Origin: Flagellimonas aurea
Lineage (GTDB): Bacteria; Bacteroidota; Bacteroidia; Flavobacteriales; Flavobacteriaceae
Direction: 5' to 3'
Assembly: GCF_017313785.1 (NCBI RefSeq)
Contig: NZ_JAFLNL010000012.1
Span: forward strand, 53,526 to 117,525
DNA length: 64,000 bases
Position 1 is the first letter of the stretch. Each line of letters opens with the position of its first letter. This document shows positions 1 through 8,973 of the stretch, piece after piece. The translations under genes were made by a program, and so were the position numbers. The notes below the pieces were generated by a model, which was not told where the DNA came from, ran no database searches, and worked only from the letters and a program-made list of their open reading frames with translations.

Positions 1-2
1 GG

Positions 3-335
3 CCGGAGAATGCGGATGTGGTAGAATTCCACAACGCTTATGAAAAGGACCTGAACCCTTTTTATTACGAGACCATTTTTGACACGGAGGACGCCCTTCC
101 CCTGCTACTTGCCAAAACGCGCATGAAAAAGGATGGGGATGGTTTTTTGGCCATTGCCCTTTGGGATGAACTTTGTGCGGGACGCACCGATGAAAAGGCC
201 CTTTTGGAAGGAGCGGACAGCTCTTGGGGATGGCTCTTGGAGCAAGGGGCCAATGCCATTATGACCGATAGACCTCAGGAATTGATAACCTATCTAGAAG
301 AACGCCAATTGAGAACCTTTGAACAAAAACCCTAA
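3..335 (+). CDS. Glycerophosphodiester phosphodiesterase family protein, C-terminal part (5' end outside window)
   Basis: The reading frame is open back to base 3 (PENADVVEF...), so the gene begins upstream of the window and only about 110 C-terminal residues are visible. The end of the protein (WGWLLEQGANAIMTDRP, then a LITYLEE tail) matches in layout the end of the next gene (YDWFIENHIDMIQTDRP, then LIDYLK). The TDRP segment near the C-terminus is typical of bacterial GDPD-family TIM barrels, where it lies on the last strand. The family hydrolyses glycerophosphodiesters to glycerol-3-phosphate and an alcohol. The catalytic His and metal ligands of the N-terminal half are not in the window, so activity cannot be judged. 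It sits 19 bases before a paralogue on the same strand, which suggests a tandem duplication within one operon. Confidence 0.8.
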   Translation, partial: PENADVVEFHNAYEKDLNPFYYETIFDTEDALPLLLAKTRMKKDGDGFLAIALWDELCAGRTDEKALLEGADSSWGWLLEQGANAIMTDRPQELITYLEERQLRTFEQKP

Positions 336-354
336 CCATCCAAATAATCGATAA

Positions 355-1314
355 ATGAAAAATTACCTTATTGCAATCACGTTCACAGGCCTATTCATGG
401 TATCCTGTAAACAAAACAAGACAGCTTCCACAGCAGCTGGGGAGGAAGTACCGGCATCCACAACAAGGGAAATGTCCCTTCCCATGACCATGGACAGTCT
501 TATCGCCAACTTGAAGAACTCCCATAACAATCAGGTGATCGTAGTGGCACACCGGGGAGATTGGCGGAACGCCCCTGAAAACTCGCTCCAGGCCATCCAA
601 AACTGCATCGACATGGGCGTGGACATGGTCGAGATCGATGTCCGTCAAACCAAGGACGGTCAATTGGTCCTTATGCATGACAATACCATTGACCGTACCA
701 CTACAGGTACGGGAAAGGTCTCCGAGGTCACTTGGGAATACCTACAAACGTTACAACTCAAGGATGGAATCGGGCACAGTACACCGCACAAAATACCGAC
801 CTTGGAAGAGGCATTGAACCTTTGCAAAGGCAAAATATTGGTAAATCTCGATAAGAGCTATGATATCTTTGATAAATGTTATGAGGTCATGGAAAAAACA
901 GCTACCGTCGACCAGGTGGTCATCAAAGGAAACATCCCATATGATCAGGTCGAACAGGAATTTGGCCAATATCTGGACAAGGTCTTTTTCATGCCCATTG
1001 TCAGACTCGACCATCCTGATGCCCGATCGGTAATCAACGACTATTTACAAGAAGATATCCCGGTAGCCTTCGAATTTACCGTGCCTCAAGATACGATTTC
1101 CATCATTCAGGACTTTGAATCCATCCGCCAAAAAGGTGCTTCGGTCTGGGTCAACTCCCTCTGGCCCCAGCACAATGGTGGTCACGATGATGAAAAAGCG
1201 GCCCTCGATCCAACAACATACGACTGGTTTATTGAGAACCATATTGATATGATACAAACGGATAGGCCGAAAATTTTAATTGACTATTTAAAAAGTAAAA
1301 ACCTGCACAGATAG
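355..1314 (+). CDS. Glycerophosphodiester phosphodiesterase lipoprotein
   Basis: A 319-residue lipoprotein. A short hydrophobic segment ends in the lipobox FMVSC, with Cys18 as the predicted acylated residue, so it should be anchored in the envelope facing the periplasm or surface. The GDPD core starts at HRGDW (His66-Arg67), followed by the PENS metal-ligand segment (Glu75), MVEIDVRQTKDG (Glu93, Asp95) and LVLMHDNTIDRTT (His108). These are the expected catalytic and Ca/Mg-binding residues of family PF03009. The barrel closes with MIQTDRP near the C-terminus. The substrate is probably glycerophosphodiesters from phospholipid turnover, although secreted Bacteroidota members can have other phosphodiester substrates. 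The start follows the previous gene by 19 bases and gives a normal signal peptide. Confidence 0.92.
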   Translation: MKNYLIAITFTGLFMVSCKQNKTASTAAGEEVPASTTREMSLPMTMDSLIANLKNSHNNQVIVVAHRGDWRNAPENSLQAIQNCIDMGVDMVEIDVRQTKDGQLVLMHDNTIDRTTTGTGKVSEVTWEYLQTLQLKDGIGHSTPHKIPTLEEALNLCKGKILVNLDKSYDIFDKCYEVMEKTATVDQVVIKGNIPYDQVEQEFGQYLDKVFFMPIVRLDHPDARSVINDYLQEDIPVAFEFTVPQDTISIIQDFESIRQKGASVWVNSLWPQHNGGHDDEKAALDPTTYDWFIENHIDMIQTDRPKILIDYLKSKNLHR

Positions 1315-1373
1315 TGTCCGATAACCCAAGGATCAAAATTTTTGTTTGAGTTAGTTTAATTATTTTTAGTAGC

Positions 1374-1409
1374 GAAAAGGCGTGGTTTTCAGGTAGACTG
1401 CGCCTTTTC
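1374..1409. repeat. Inverted repeat in the 1315-1661 intergenic stretch, possible terminator
   Basis: GAAAAGGCG at 1374-1382 is perfectly complemented by CGCCTTTTC at 1401-1409 across an 18-base spacer, about 60 bases after the stop of the GDPD gene. It could form a hairpin that ends the plus-strand transcript, but no strong T tract follows. The rest of 1315-1661 is AT-rich and shows no convincing gene on either strand. Confidence 0.35.
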
Positions 1410-1661
1410 CAATGATATCCGTGAATAATGGAAAAACAACCATGGCTTCTTTTATTAAGGACCCCTTAAAATTTATAGTAGGGCAAACAAATTTGTGGCC
1501 TTCCACAGCAAAGCTTCAAGAAGGGTTTGCAAAGTCAGGACACACCAAGAATCCGTTTGGATGATTTCCGTATTGTTTTAAAAGAAATTACTTGATAGTA
1601 ACTATGACCCAAACTTTCCAAATGGTGATTCCCGCCCCATCATTCTTTTTGATGAATTTCC

Positions 1662-2146
1662 TCAATTGGAATAATTAAGGTCAAAGCGTCCATCGGTGAT
1701 TTTGATCAGTTCTCCATTGTTTCCCTGGACAGTAAATTCAAAAGTGCCTGAGATGATATGTTCTTGGTCATCAAATCGCGTAATAGTTAGAGTGCCATAT
1801 CCGTTTTCCCCAGTAGAGGTATCCAAAACAATTCCTCCATCTAGGTAGTACTCCGCAAAAAATTACCACTTTAAAAGGATTCCAAGGTATATGTTCCTGT
1901 TTGGAGCCCTTCAATATCAAGAGCTCCCATATTGATGCTTTTTGAAGGGTCATTGGCCTTGCGAGTTGCACTGATACCCAAAGTGTATGCTCCATCAACA
2001 TATTGATAAAAGGCACGGGGTCGGCCATTTCCGAACTTCGCCGGGAAAAACGGTTTCCCATTGATGAGGCAACAAAAGTCTGTTCGCCTGTTTGCATAGT
2101 CCTTACTGTTATGGGGTAACATAGTCAGCATACCTTTGGAAGACAC
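1662..2146 (-). pseudogene. DUF6252-like protein, frameshifted remnant
   Basis: Read on the minus strand, the first frame (2146 to about 1871) gives CLINGKPFFPAKFG, a tyrosine-rich stretch, and GLQTGTYTLESF before a stop. A different frame (about 1850 to 1662) continues with AEYYLDGGIV, YGTLTITRFD, IISGTFEF and ITDGRFDLNYSN, then TGA. Together these follow the usual order of small Bacteroidota DUF6252 proteins: an N-terminal NGKPW-type strand, then the SGTFEF and ITDGRFD strands at the end. The frame change falls at two T runs (about 1850-1872) and needs at least one or two indels. The N-terminal signal peptide or lipobox is also missing, since the remnant runs directly into the end of the OmpA gene. 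The gene is therefore broken and probably not functional. Confidence 0.7.
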
Positions 2147-2168
2147 AACACCCTTGGGTCATCATCTT

Positions 2169-4307
2169 TTACTCCCACTTTATGATGACAAGCTCGCACC
2201 GTCTGTTCCATTCATGATCTTCCTCGCTACAGCTATCCTCGGGCTCACATATCACAATCGGACTTGTCTCCCCATAACCTTTGGCAATTATCCTATGTTC
2301 GGCAATACCGCTTTTGACCAGAAAATCCTTGGCCACATCGGCACGTTTTTGCGATAGGTCCCTATTATATTCGGCATTCCCGCGGATGTCGGTATGCGTT
2401 CCTATCTCAAGGACTATTCCAGGGTAGGCCTTCATGATCTCGATAACCTTGCCCAAACGCTCACGGGATTCCCTTCTGAGGTACCAAAGACTGTAATCAA
2501 AGTGGATTTCGGGAGTTTTAATAATGATACGGTCATTCTCTTTGACGATGGACTCTTCTCGTTCGATGGTCTCTTCAATGTCTTGTTGACGCTCCATATC
2601 CGCTTTTTTCCGGGCAATTGCTGCCTTTTCCTCCAATTCTTTTTCTTTCTGGATCCGTTCTTGTTCGGCCATTTTTTCTTCCCTCGCTTTTCGCTCCGCT
2701 TCGGCCTTTGCAGCTTTCTCGGCCTCTTCTTGCTTTTCCCGTAGGATCAAGGCATTCTGTCTTTCCCGCTCTTGAACCGAAAATAGGGTTAAGGAACCAT
2801 TGTTGACCGCATTCCGCTCTTTGTCCGTCCGGATTATCTTAAAATTGTCCTCGAAACCTTTCTTCTCGGCTTCGATACGGTATTCGGTGGAGCATTCGGT
2901 CATAAACTCGAAGAAGGCGTTCTGGTCCGTGATCAAACTTTCAACAATATTTCCTTGGGCATCCAAAAGTCGGATATCGGCATGGGCCAAAGGCAATTTG
3001 GTGTTCTTATCGGTTAGTGTACCGGCGATGTACTGCCTACAACTCTCGATGAGCAAGGGTTTGGTTTCGGTAAAGGAATATATATCATCACTTCCTTTTC
3101 CTCCAGGACGGTTCGATGCAAAATACCCGGTTTTGCCACTACCCTCCAATGATAGGGAAAAATCGTCATAACCACTGTTGACGGGAAGCCCCAGATTGTC
3201 TGGTTTTTCAAAAATACCGTCCCCCCTCTTTGCCAGAAAAATATCCAAGAGACCATAACCTGGGTGACCGTTCGAGGAAAAATAAAGATTACCGGCCTCA
3301 TCCAAAAATGGAAATTGTTCTTTTTTGTCCGTATTGATATCCTCCCCCAGGTTGATCGGATTCCCGTAGGTCCCATCGTTATGGATGGCCACCGAATATA
3401 TATCGAACGATCCAAAGCCCCCATCACGATCAGAGGCAAAATAAAGTTGGGTCCCATCAGCATTAAGAGCAGGGTGTTCAGTGGAAAACCCATCCCCGTT
3501 AAAAGGAAGCTCCCTGATATGAGTCCATGACCCATCCACCCGTTCCGCGCTATAAATTTTGAGGTTTTTGATTTTTTCAGACTCGGTTCCCTTCCTACCG
3601 TTTCTGGTAAAATAGAGGGTTTTTCTATCCTTGGTAATGGCGAAGGTGCCCTCGTGTTTCCTTTTGGTATTAATGGTCTTGGAGAGATCGGTGCTAAGGC
3701 TATCACCCATATTCAGCCCGTCAAAAGGATGGACATAAATATCAAGATACTTCTGGTTGTTCCACCGGAACGTTTTTCCTGTGTGCTTCCTTGTGGCACT
3801 GTACACCAGCATCGAGTCCACTTTAACTGCACCAAATTCGGAAGTCGGGGTATTGATGTCCAGGTTGCTGATCGTGAACCGCTCCCCAATGGCCCTTACG
3901 TTTTCCAAATAGGTTATTTCCGTTTTTAATTGATCTACCTTGTCGGCTCCATAGTGTTGGGCATAAAAATCCAGCAACACTTGGTTTGCCCTATCATAGT
4001 CCCCAATGGCCTTTAATGATTGGTTCAGTTTAAAATAATAGCTTTCATCCATACGGGATCCATAATTGGAAGCCAAGTAGGTGTACCATCTTGCGGCAGC
4101 TTCCATATCAAAGGTACTGTAGTAGCAGTCCGCAAGATTTTTAATGAGTTCCGGGCTCTTATGGCGTTCCAACAACTGCTCGTACAATGGAATGGCATCA
4201 CTATAAAACGTTCTTTCAAAATACAGGTTGGCACGTTTAAGCCCGTCTTGTGCAAAAATACCTTGCGAGATACCCAAAACAAATATGATGAACAGTAGTT
4301 TTTTCAT
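2169..4307 (-). CDS. OmpA family protein with TPR, PD40 and carboxypeptidase-regulatory-like domains (type IX secretion trio)
   Basis: A 712-residue periplasmic/outer-membrane protein with a signal peptide (MKKLLFIIFVLGISQGIFAQ). In order it has TPR-like helices (about 20-110), a PD40/WD40-like propeller (about 220-400, with repeated LYFxSDRDGG and SSNGHPG motifs), a carboxypeptidase-regulatory-like beta domain (about 425-495), a long Glu/Lys/Arg-rich coiled coil (about 505-595) and a C-terminal OmpA domain (about 600-712). The peptidoglycan-binding signature is present: Asp640 in THTDIRG and Arg655 in LSQKRA. This architecture is the standard third partner of PorP/SprF and a gliding-associated CTD protein in Flavobacteriia and probably links an outer-membrane complex to the cell wall. 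It starts 2 bases after the PorP/SprF stop, so the two should be translated from one mRNA. Confidence 0.93.
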   Translation of the reverse strand: MKKLLFIIFVLGISQGIFAQDGLKRANLYFERTFYSDAIPLYEQLLERHKSPELIKNLADCYYSTFDMEAAARWYTYLASNYGSRMDESYYFKLNQSLKAIGDYDRANQVLLDFYAQHYGADKVDQLKTEITYLENVRAIGERFTISNLDINTPTSEFGAVKVDSMLVYSATRKHTGKTFRWNNQKYLDIYVHPFDGLNMGDSLSTDLSKTINTKRKHEGTFAITKDRKTLYFTRNGRKGTESEKIKNLKIYSAERVDGSWTHIRELPFNGDGFSTEHPALNADGTQLYFASDRDGGFGSFDIYSVAIHNDGTYGNPINLGEDINTDKKEQFPFLDEAGNLYFSSNGHPGYGLLDIFLAKRGDGIFEKPDNLGLPVNSGYDDFSLSLEGSGKTGYFASNRPGGKGSDDIYSFTETKPLLIESCRQYIAGTLTDKNTKLPLAHADIRLLDAQGNIVESLITDQNAFFEFMTECSTEYRIEAEKKGFEDNFKIIRTDKERNAVNNGSLTLFSVQERERQNALILREKQEEAEKAAKAEAERKAREEKMAEQERIQKEKELEEKAAIARKKADMERQQDIEETIEREESIVKENDRIIIKTPEIHFDYSLWYLRRESRERLGKVIEIMKAYPGIVLEIGTHTDIRGNAEYNRDLSQKRADVAKDFLVKSGIAEHRIIAKGYGETSPIVICEPEDSCSEEDHEWNRRCELVIIKWE

Positions 4308-4309
4308 GT

Positions 4310-5248
4310 CTAGTAAAATCTTGGGGATTTGTCGTACCCTTTTCCCAGCCCCAAAAGGTCCAGGTCAAAAAGAACAAAGATTTCATGTGAACCGGAGCTA
4401 TAGTTGCCAAGGTTGGAGAGGGTATGATCATAGGCATAACCGATACGCAGGGCCGGTAAAACCGATAGGTTGAACATGCCGCTCACGGCATCTTCCAAGC
4501 GATAGGAAAGACCTCCCTCGAACCGATCGTTGAACAACAGGTTCAAAGACACATCCACCGTAGGCAGTGTACCCTGTACCACTTTCGCCATTGCCGAAGG
4601 TTTTATCTTTAGATCGGGATTCAATTCATATACATAACCGGAGGTTAGAAAAACATGTATGGCCTCGGATCCGATCCGATGGATACCATCCTTATTTTCA
4701 ATATGTTTCGATGTCAATAGGTTCGGAGCGGAAATCCCTGCATAGAAATTGTCCCTGTGGTAAAAGGCCCCTATACCCACATTGGGGAAAGTGTTGTTCA
4801 AATTTTCGTCAAAGGCAATATCCTCCTGAAATTCCGGAAGCACAAAACCATTGAAATTGGTTTCGAAGGTAGTGATGCCCCCTTTAAGACCTAAGGACAG
4901 ATTACTATTTTCATCCAATTTAAGGATATAGGCGAAATCCATATAAATGTTGTTTTCCTTGAGAACGCCGTCCCCAATATTATCGGTGATCAGTGATATG
5001 CCCATCTCTACTTTCCGGCTTAAGGGTGCATGTGCAAAAAAGGTCAGGGTCTTGGGTGCACCAACGGCATTTTTCCATTGTGATCGATAGAGCGAACCAA
5101 AATTCAACATACCAGGCTCATTGGTGGTATATGCAGGGTTTACAACGCTCATGTTGTACATATACTGTGTATACTGGGGGTCTTGTTGCCCCTTCGCCGC
5201 AGCATGGACCAATAGTAGAAGAATAAGATATGGTTGAATTTTTTTCAT
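4310..5248 (-). CDS. PorP/SprF family type IX secretion system outer membrane protein
   Basis: A 312-residue outer-membrane protein with a Sec signal (through AAAKGQ) and the family's opening QDPQYTQYMYNMSVVNPAYT. The remainder is a series of amphipathic beta-strands (for example LSLGLKGGITTFETNFNGF and GLSYRLEDAVSGMF) and ends with a strand typical of PorP/SprF proteins (HEIFVLFDLDL). Members of this family pair with a specific type B CTD substrate and help secrete or attach it at the surface via the type IX system. The gene lies 23 bases after the CTD protein and 2 bases before the OmpA gene, the usual three-gene order. Confidence 0.94.
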   Translation of the reverse strand: MKKIQPYLILLLLVHAAAKGQQDPQYTQYMYNMSVVNPAYTTNEPGMLNFGSLYRSQWKNAVGAPKTLTFFAHAPLSRKVEMGISLITDNIGDGVLKENNIYMDFAYILKLDENSNLSLGLKGGITTFETNFNGFVLPEFQEDIAFDENLNNTFPNVGIGAFYHRDNFYAGISAPNLLTSKHIENKDGIHRIGSEAIHVFLTSGYVYELNPDLKIKPSAMAKVVQGTLPTVDVSLNLLFNDRFEGGLSYRLEDAVSGMFNLSVLPALRIGYAYDHTLSNLGNYSSGSHEIFVLFDLDLLGLGKGYDKSPRFY

Positions 5249-5271
5249 GGTCTTTTTATATCGACAGATGG

Positions 5272-8148
5272 TTATCGGTTGAGGTATAATCTGCCCTGGA
5301 TAGGTCCATAACCTTCTTTATGGTAATCGATGATGTAGAAATAAACACCGTTCGGGGCCATCCCGGACCGGTTCCTGCCATCCCATGCGGGAGTACTTTT
5401 ATCACCTTTGAAAAGAGTGGTGCCATAACGGTTTAGGATCTCCAAAGTGAAATTTGGAAAAATGACCTCGATATTGGGAACAAAAAAAGTGTCGTTGCGG
5501 CCATCCCCATTGGGCGAAAACCCATCGGGAACAAAGAAACCGTAATCTTCGGGATCGCAATGGGACAGGTCGACGGTCACCATGGCCCTTTCAGGGTTCG
5601 TGCAGCCGGTGTCGGGGTCGAAGCTTTCCGCAAAATAGACCATACCATCCACGAGCAAATCCGTATCGGCCAAAGGTGTTCCATTTTCCGGGGCATCATA
5701 CCAAACAATGTTATATGGGGTGTCCTCTATCGCCCCTACTAGATTCGCCACCGTAGGATGTTCTAGCCCGCACAATGCCAAGGTAGGATATTCCGCTATG
5801 GCAGGTTCAAGATGATAGATTGTTGGGACCACCTCTACCCGACCTACACCGTAGCACTGTCCATTGGAAGTGGCCGCAAAGTAGCTTTTATTGTCGATGA
5901 GCAATGTAGTACCCTCCATAGGGGTTCCCCCTAAAGCCGTTTCGAACCATACGATATCCCCCGTGCTGTTGACACTGGTATTCAAATCGGTGATCATTGG
6001 ATTTTCGGAACCGCAGAAGGTCGGGTTCATACCCATAACAGTAGGTGGTTCGAGATCGGACAGGGCCACAACGACTTGAATCCGGTCGGAACCCTCACAA
6101 TTGTTGTCGGGGTCCATACTTGATATGAAATAATCCTCGCCATCGACAAGTGGGGTGTCCAAAGGCAAAATATCCATATCGGTCGCGGTCGCATAGAACA
6201 AGAGTTGGCCATTGGCCGACACCTCAATATCGGCCAACATGGGCGTGTTAGGGGCGAACATGCCAAGACAAAAGGTCTGTAATGCATCTGCCGTAGGGGT
6301 TTGGGGTATGCCTTCAACGGCAAAGTTTTCACTCAATTCAAAATCAAAGTCAATCCTGCACGGGGTCGTATCGTTCTGGGTACTACCGACCGTAACGGTA
6401 TAGTTGCCTTGGGGCAGAGTCGCCAAGTCTATTTGGTAATCCGCCATACCTCCTGCAAAATTGATGGTATTGTCGATCAGAACAGCATGGGTCTCCTGCG
6501 AAATCACTTCGTAGCTGACCACGTAGCCTCCATCGGCCAACAATGGGGCATCCACCATGACATCGATTCGGGTGGCATCGCATGAATTGTCCACGATAAG
6601 GTCAAGGTCAATGGCAGAAGGTATTGGGGTTATGGTGACCGTATCGGTAATAACACAATCCAATGTAAGTCCGCTGGCCACTTCAAAACCAATGGTGTGA
6701 TTCCCGGTCTCACTGATCTGATCGGCCGGTAGGGTCAAGGCGGCGTTTCCGGAATCGAAAGCAACGGCGTTCATCGTGAACGTGTTGGTGGTTCCACTGG
6801 GCGCCAATATGGTATAGGTAACATCATAATCGCCATTGGTCCTATCGAAGGAGGCATCAAAAATATTCGTCAATGAAACCGTGATATCCTCACCTTCACA
6901 GGTATCGATCACATCGGCCATAGGGTCGCTAACGATAAAGCTTATGGGGTCTACCTGTATATCGGGGCAGACTTCCTCCCCTAATGAAGTAATGTTCAAT
7001 ACGGTGACCTCGTTCAAGTTGGTGAGGTCTGCATCGATATTAAAAGATCCGGTTCCGTCATTTCCAAGGACCAAGGTACTGGTACTTTCCCTTGTAATTC
7101 CCCCTGAGGTCAGTGCGTATGAGATGTCATATGTCCCACTTTGGATCAGGGTATCATCGTAATCCGCGATGTTGACCGTGTATTCGGAGGATCCGTTACA
7201 ATAATTGACGGCTTCCATGGTGGCCTGGAATGTCGGTAAAATTACGATGTTGACCGTTGTTCGCTCTACAGAACATACGGCATGGGCCGGAAATACCGTA
7301 TAGGTAAAGGAGAATGTGCCCATCGTGTTTTGGTCACGTATGGCCTGTACATCTATTTCATGATCGGTCAGATCTTCCAATTGATCGGTATTCGGCCCTT
7401 CGGACCAAGTGCCGTTCATATCCTCACCGGCCAGCAGACCATCCAGGTCAAAATTGGTCAGGCCCGAAAGATCATCGGTGGTACAAACGATCAGGTCTGT
7501 CCCGACACCTGAGTTTGCCGGCCGCTGTACCTCCAATATCAACCGAACCTGTCGGCTGGGGCATGTATCCACTTCGGGCACGGTATGTGTAAATTCATAA
7601 ACGCCGACACCGGCGGCTTGGGCATTGAAAATATTACCTGACAAATGGCCCGCGGCCGATGGGGTAACGGCTTCCCATAGCCCATTGAAATCTTGGATCT
7701 TACCTTGGGTATCGTCCCCAATAAAGCTATGTAGGTTTACCGCAGGATCGTCACCACAGGCATCGGCACTGCCATCCACATTGTCCTCACCGGGATAACC
7801 CCCCAAATTGATAGTGACAACGGCCGATTCATTACAGTCAGGGTTGGTATAGGTAAACTCATGAACTCCCGAATTCTTGACCTCCCAAAGGTTAACAATG
7901 CCGTTCACCTGGTCCAATGCAAAAAAATTGGCAGGGTCGGTAGTAGACCAAGTCCCCCCAGGTGCTGGTGATCCACCAAGGTTTGAGAACAAATCAAAAT
8001 TTTGTGTGCCCGGGTCTTGGTCCTTGTTACAGACCGTAACCGTATTATCGGTTCCCGCACATTGCGCCGAAAGATTATGGGAAAGCCCTAACAGACATGC
8101 AAACAGTATCCAAAACAAGATGGGCTTGGACATTTTTTTGAAGGTCAT
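5272..8148 (-). CDS. Type B CTD (gliding motility-associated C-terminal domain) surface protein with Ig-like repeats
   Basis: A 958-residue secreted protein. The N-terminus holds a signal peptide (cleavage after LSAQ). The middle consists of repeated beta-sandwich modules. Some have PGGTWS and PSAAGHLSG-like wording in the first 300 residues. Three or four later ones (about 630-870) are Ig-like repeats with paired Cys and the phrases FCLGMFAP, FCGSENP and LCGLEHP. From residue 871 the type B sorting domain is clear: FFVPDGFSPNGDGRND, LEILNRYGTTLFKG, WDGRNRSGMAPNGVYFYI. This signal sends the protein through the type IX system. The gene leads the CTD/PorP-SprF/OmpA operon. Its role is probably a surface adhesin or structural protein; the exact ligand is unknown. 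Confidence 0.92.
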   Translation of the reverse strand: MTFKKMSKPILFWILFACLLGLSHNLSAQCAGTDNTVTVCNKDQDPGTQNFDLFSNLGGSPAPGGTWSTTDPANFFALDQVNGIVNLWEVKNSGVHEFTYTNPDCNESAVVTINLGGYPGEDNVDGSADACGDDPAVNLHSFIGDDTQGKIQDFNGLWEAVTPSAAGHLSGNIFNAQAAGVGVYEFTHTVPEVDTCPSRQVRLILEVQRPANSGVGTDLIVCTTDDLSGLTNFDLDGLLAGEDMNGTWSEGPNTDQLEDLTDHEIDVQAIRDQNTMGTFSFTYTVFPAHAVCSVERTTVNIVILPTFQATMEAVNYCNGSSEYTVNIADYDDTLIQSGTYDISYALTSGGITRESTSTLVLGNDGTGSFNIDADLTNLNEVTVLNITSLGEEVCPDIQVDPISFIVSDPMADVIDTCEGEDITVSLTNIFDASFDRTNGDYDVTYTILAPSGTTNTFTMNAVAFDSGNAALTLPADQISETGNHTIGFEVASGLTLDCVITDTVTITPIPSAIDLDLIVDNSCDATRIDVMVDAPLLADGGYVVSYEVISQETHAVLIDNTINFAGGMADYQIDLATLPQGNYTVTVGSTQNDTTPCRIDFDFELSENFAVEGIPQTPTADALQTFCLGMFAPNTPMLADIEVSANGQLLFYATATDMDILPLDTPLVDGEDYFISSMDPDNNCEGSDRIQVVVALSDLEPPTVMGMNPTFCGSENPMITDLNTSVNSTGDIVWFETALGGTPMEGTTLLIDNKSYFAATSNGQCYGVGRVEVVPTIYHLEPAIAEYPTLALCGLEHPTVANLVGAIEDTPYNIVWYDAPENGTPLADTDLLVDGMVYFAESFDPDTGCTNPERAMVTVDLSHCDPEDYGFFVPDGFSPNGDGRNDTFFVPNIEVIFPNFTLEILNRYGTTLFKGDKSTPAWDGRNRSGMAPNGVYFYIIDYHKEGYGPIQGRLYLNR

Positions 8149-8241
8149 TTTAACTTTTTTGAAAACTGTGTCATCATGATTTTTATGGTCTAAATGTAAC
8201 TTAAATGGTGGCTTCGCTGAAAATTATGTTGTGAACGGCTT

Positions 8242-8249
8242 CAAATGTA
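8242..8249 (-). promoter_or_regulatory. Candidate -7 box for the type IX trio
   Basis: On the minus strand the sequence reads TACATTTG, a perfect match to the Bacteroidota -7 consensus TAnnTTTG, about 95 bases before the start of the CTD protein. A TTG lies upstream, but with only 14 bases between, shorter than usual for a -33 element. No other feature is evident in 8149-8518, which is AT-rich on both strands. Confidence 0.45.
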
Positions 8250-8518
8250 GGGTAAATTTTACACAACACCCGGATAACTTCTTTCAATACAAATACAGTA
8301 GAAGAGGAGGTTTGTCAAGAATTTTGGCCCTGTTGCCATTCGATTGAATCAATCCCATATTCAGGAACAAAAAAATAGCGTAAAGTTTACCGAAATCATT
8401 TTTGTGCTTATAGATGATTCTTATATATGGGTATGTTCAATCCAGAAGATAAAACACACAGTAAATAACAAACTGTTTATATAGACCATTGTCTAAATCT
8501 TTATAAATATAAGGAGTC

Positions 8519-8757
8519 ATGAGCCTTTTCCTTGAATTACTCGGCTGGATCGGCTTCCTTTGTTATCTTTTTCCTATTACAACCTTATCACGGGCAAATG
8601 GAATTCCCATCAACCTGTTTATCATTGGTATAAAATTGTGGGGGGCTCTTTGTGGCAAATGCAGCATTCTATGCTCCTTGGGCCGTACGCTTTATCAACC
8701 TGGCTCGGGTTTGAATGCCTGCTTTGGGCTGTATAGATTCATAAAGCACTAAAATGA
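8519..8757 (+). pseudogene. CBU_0592-like small integral membrane protein, frameshifted
   Basis: The first frame starts with MSLFLELLGWIGFLCYLFPI, which resembles the first helix of short CBU_0592-family membrane proteins (usually about 80 residues). After about base 8645 the original sense moves to another frame (GALFVANAAFYAPWAVRFIN), matching the family's loop and second helix. A further shift near 8700 recovers ECLLWAV before a stop. The reading frame as it stands runs to 8752 but encodes nonsense after the first shift. At least two lesions are needed to explain this, so I call it a pseudogene; I have not been able to compare it with a homologue directly. No gene is visible in 8758-8973. 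Confidence 0.5.
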
Positions 8758-8973
8758 ATCATACAATATAGTTGCCCATCCCCTATAAATTCAGAGCACA
8801 GTTGAAGCGCAACACAATCTTCCATTATTTCTCCATCGTCAACTTGGATGGGTTTACACAAACCTAAACGACATTCAAATCGGTCCATCCAGCGGTAAAC
8901 CCAAAGGTTTCCACACCATTATTTAGTCCTAAGTAAAATCTGACCAGTTATCTAGTTTTCATAAACCGATAAT

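Noticed and set aside
1771..2097. 108-codon minus frame overlapping the DUF6252 remnant
   Set aside because: Only a short part near its end may reflect the frameshifted gene; the rest is a shadow.
3014..3706. 230-codon frame on the minus strand inside the OmpA gene
   Set aside because: Same strand but another frame of a well-supported gene; no recognisable protein.
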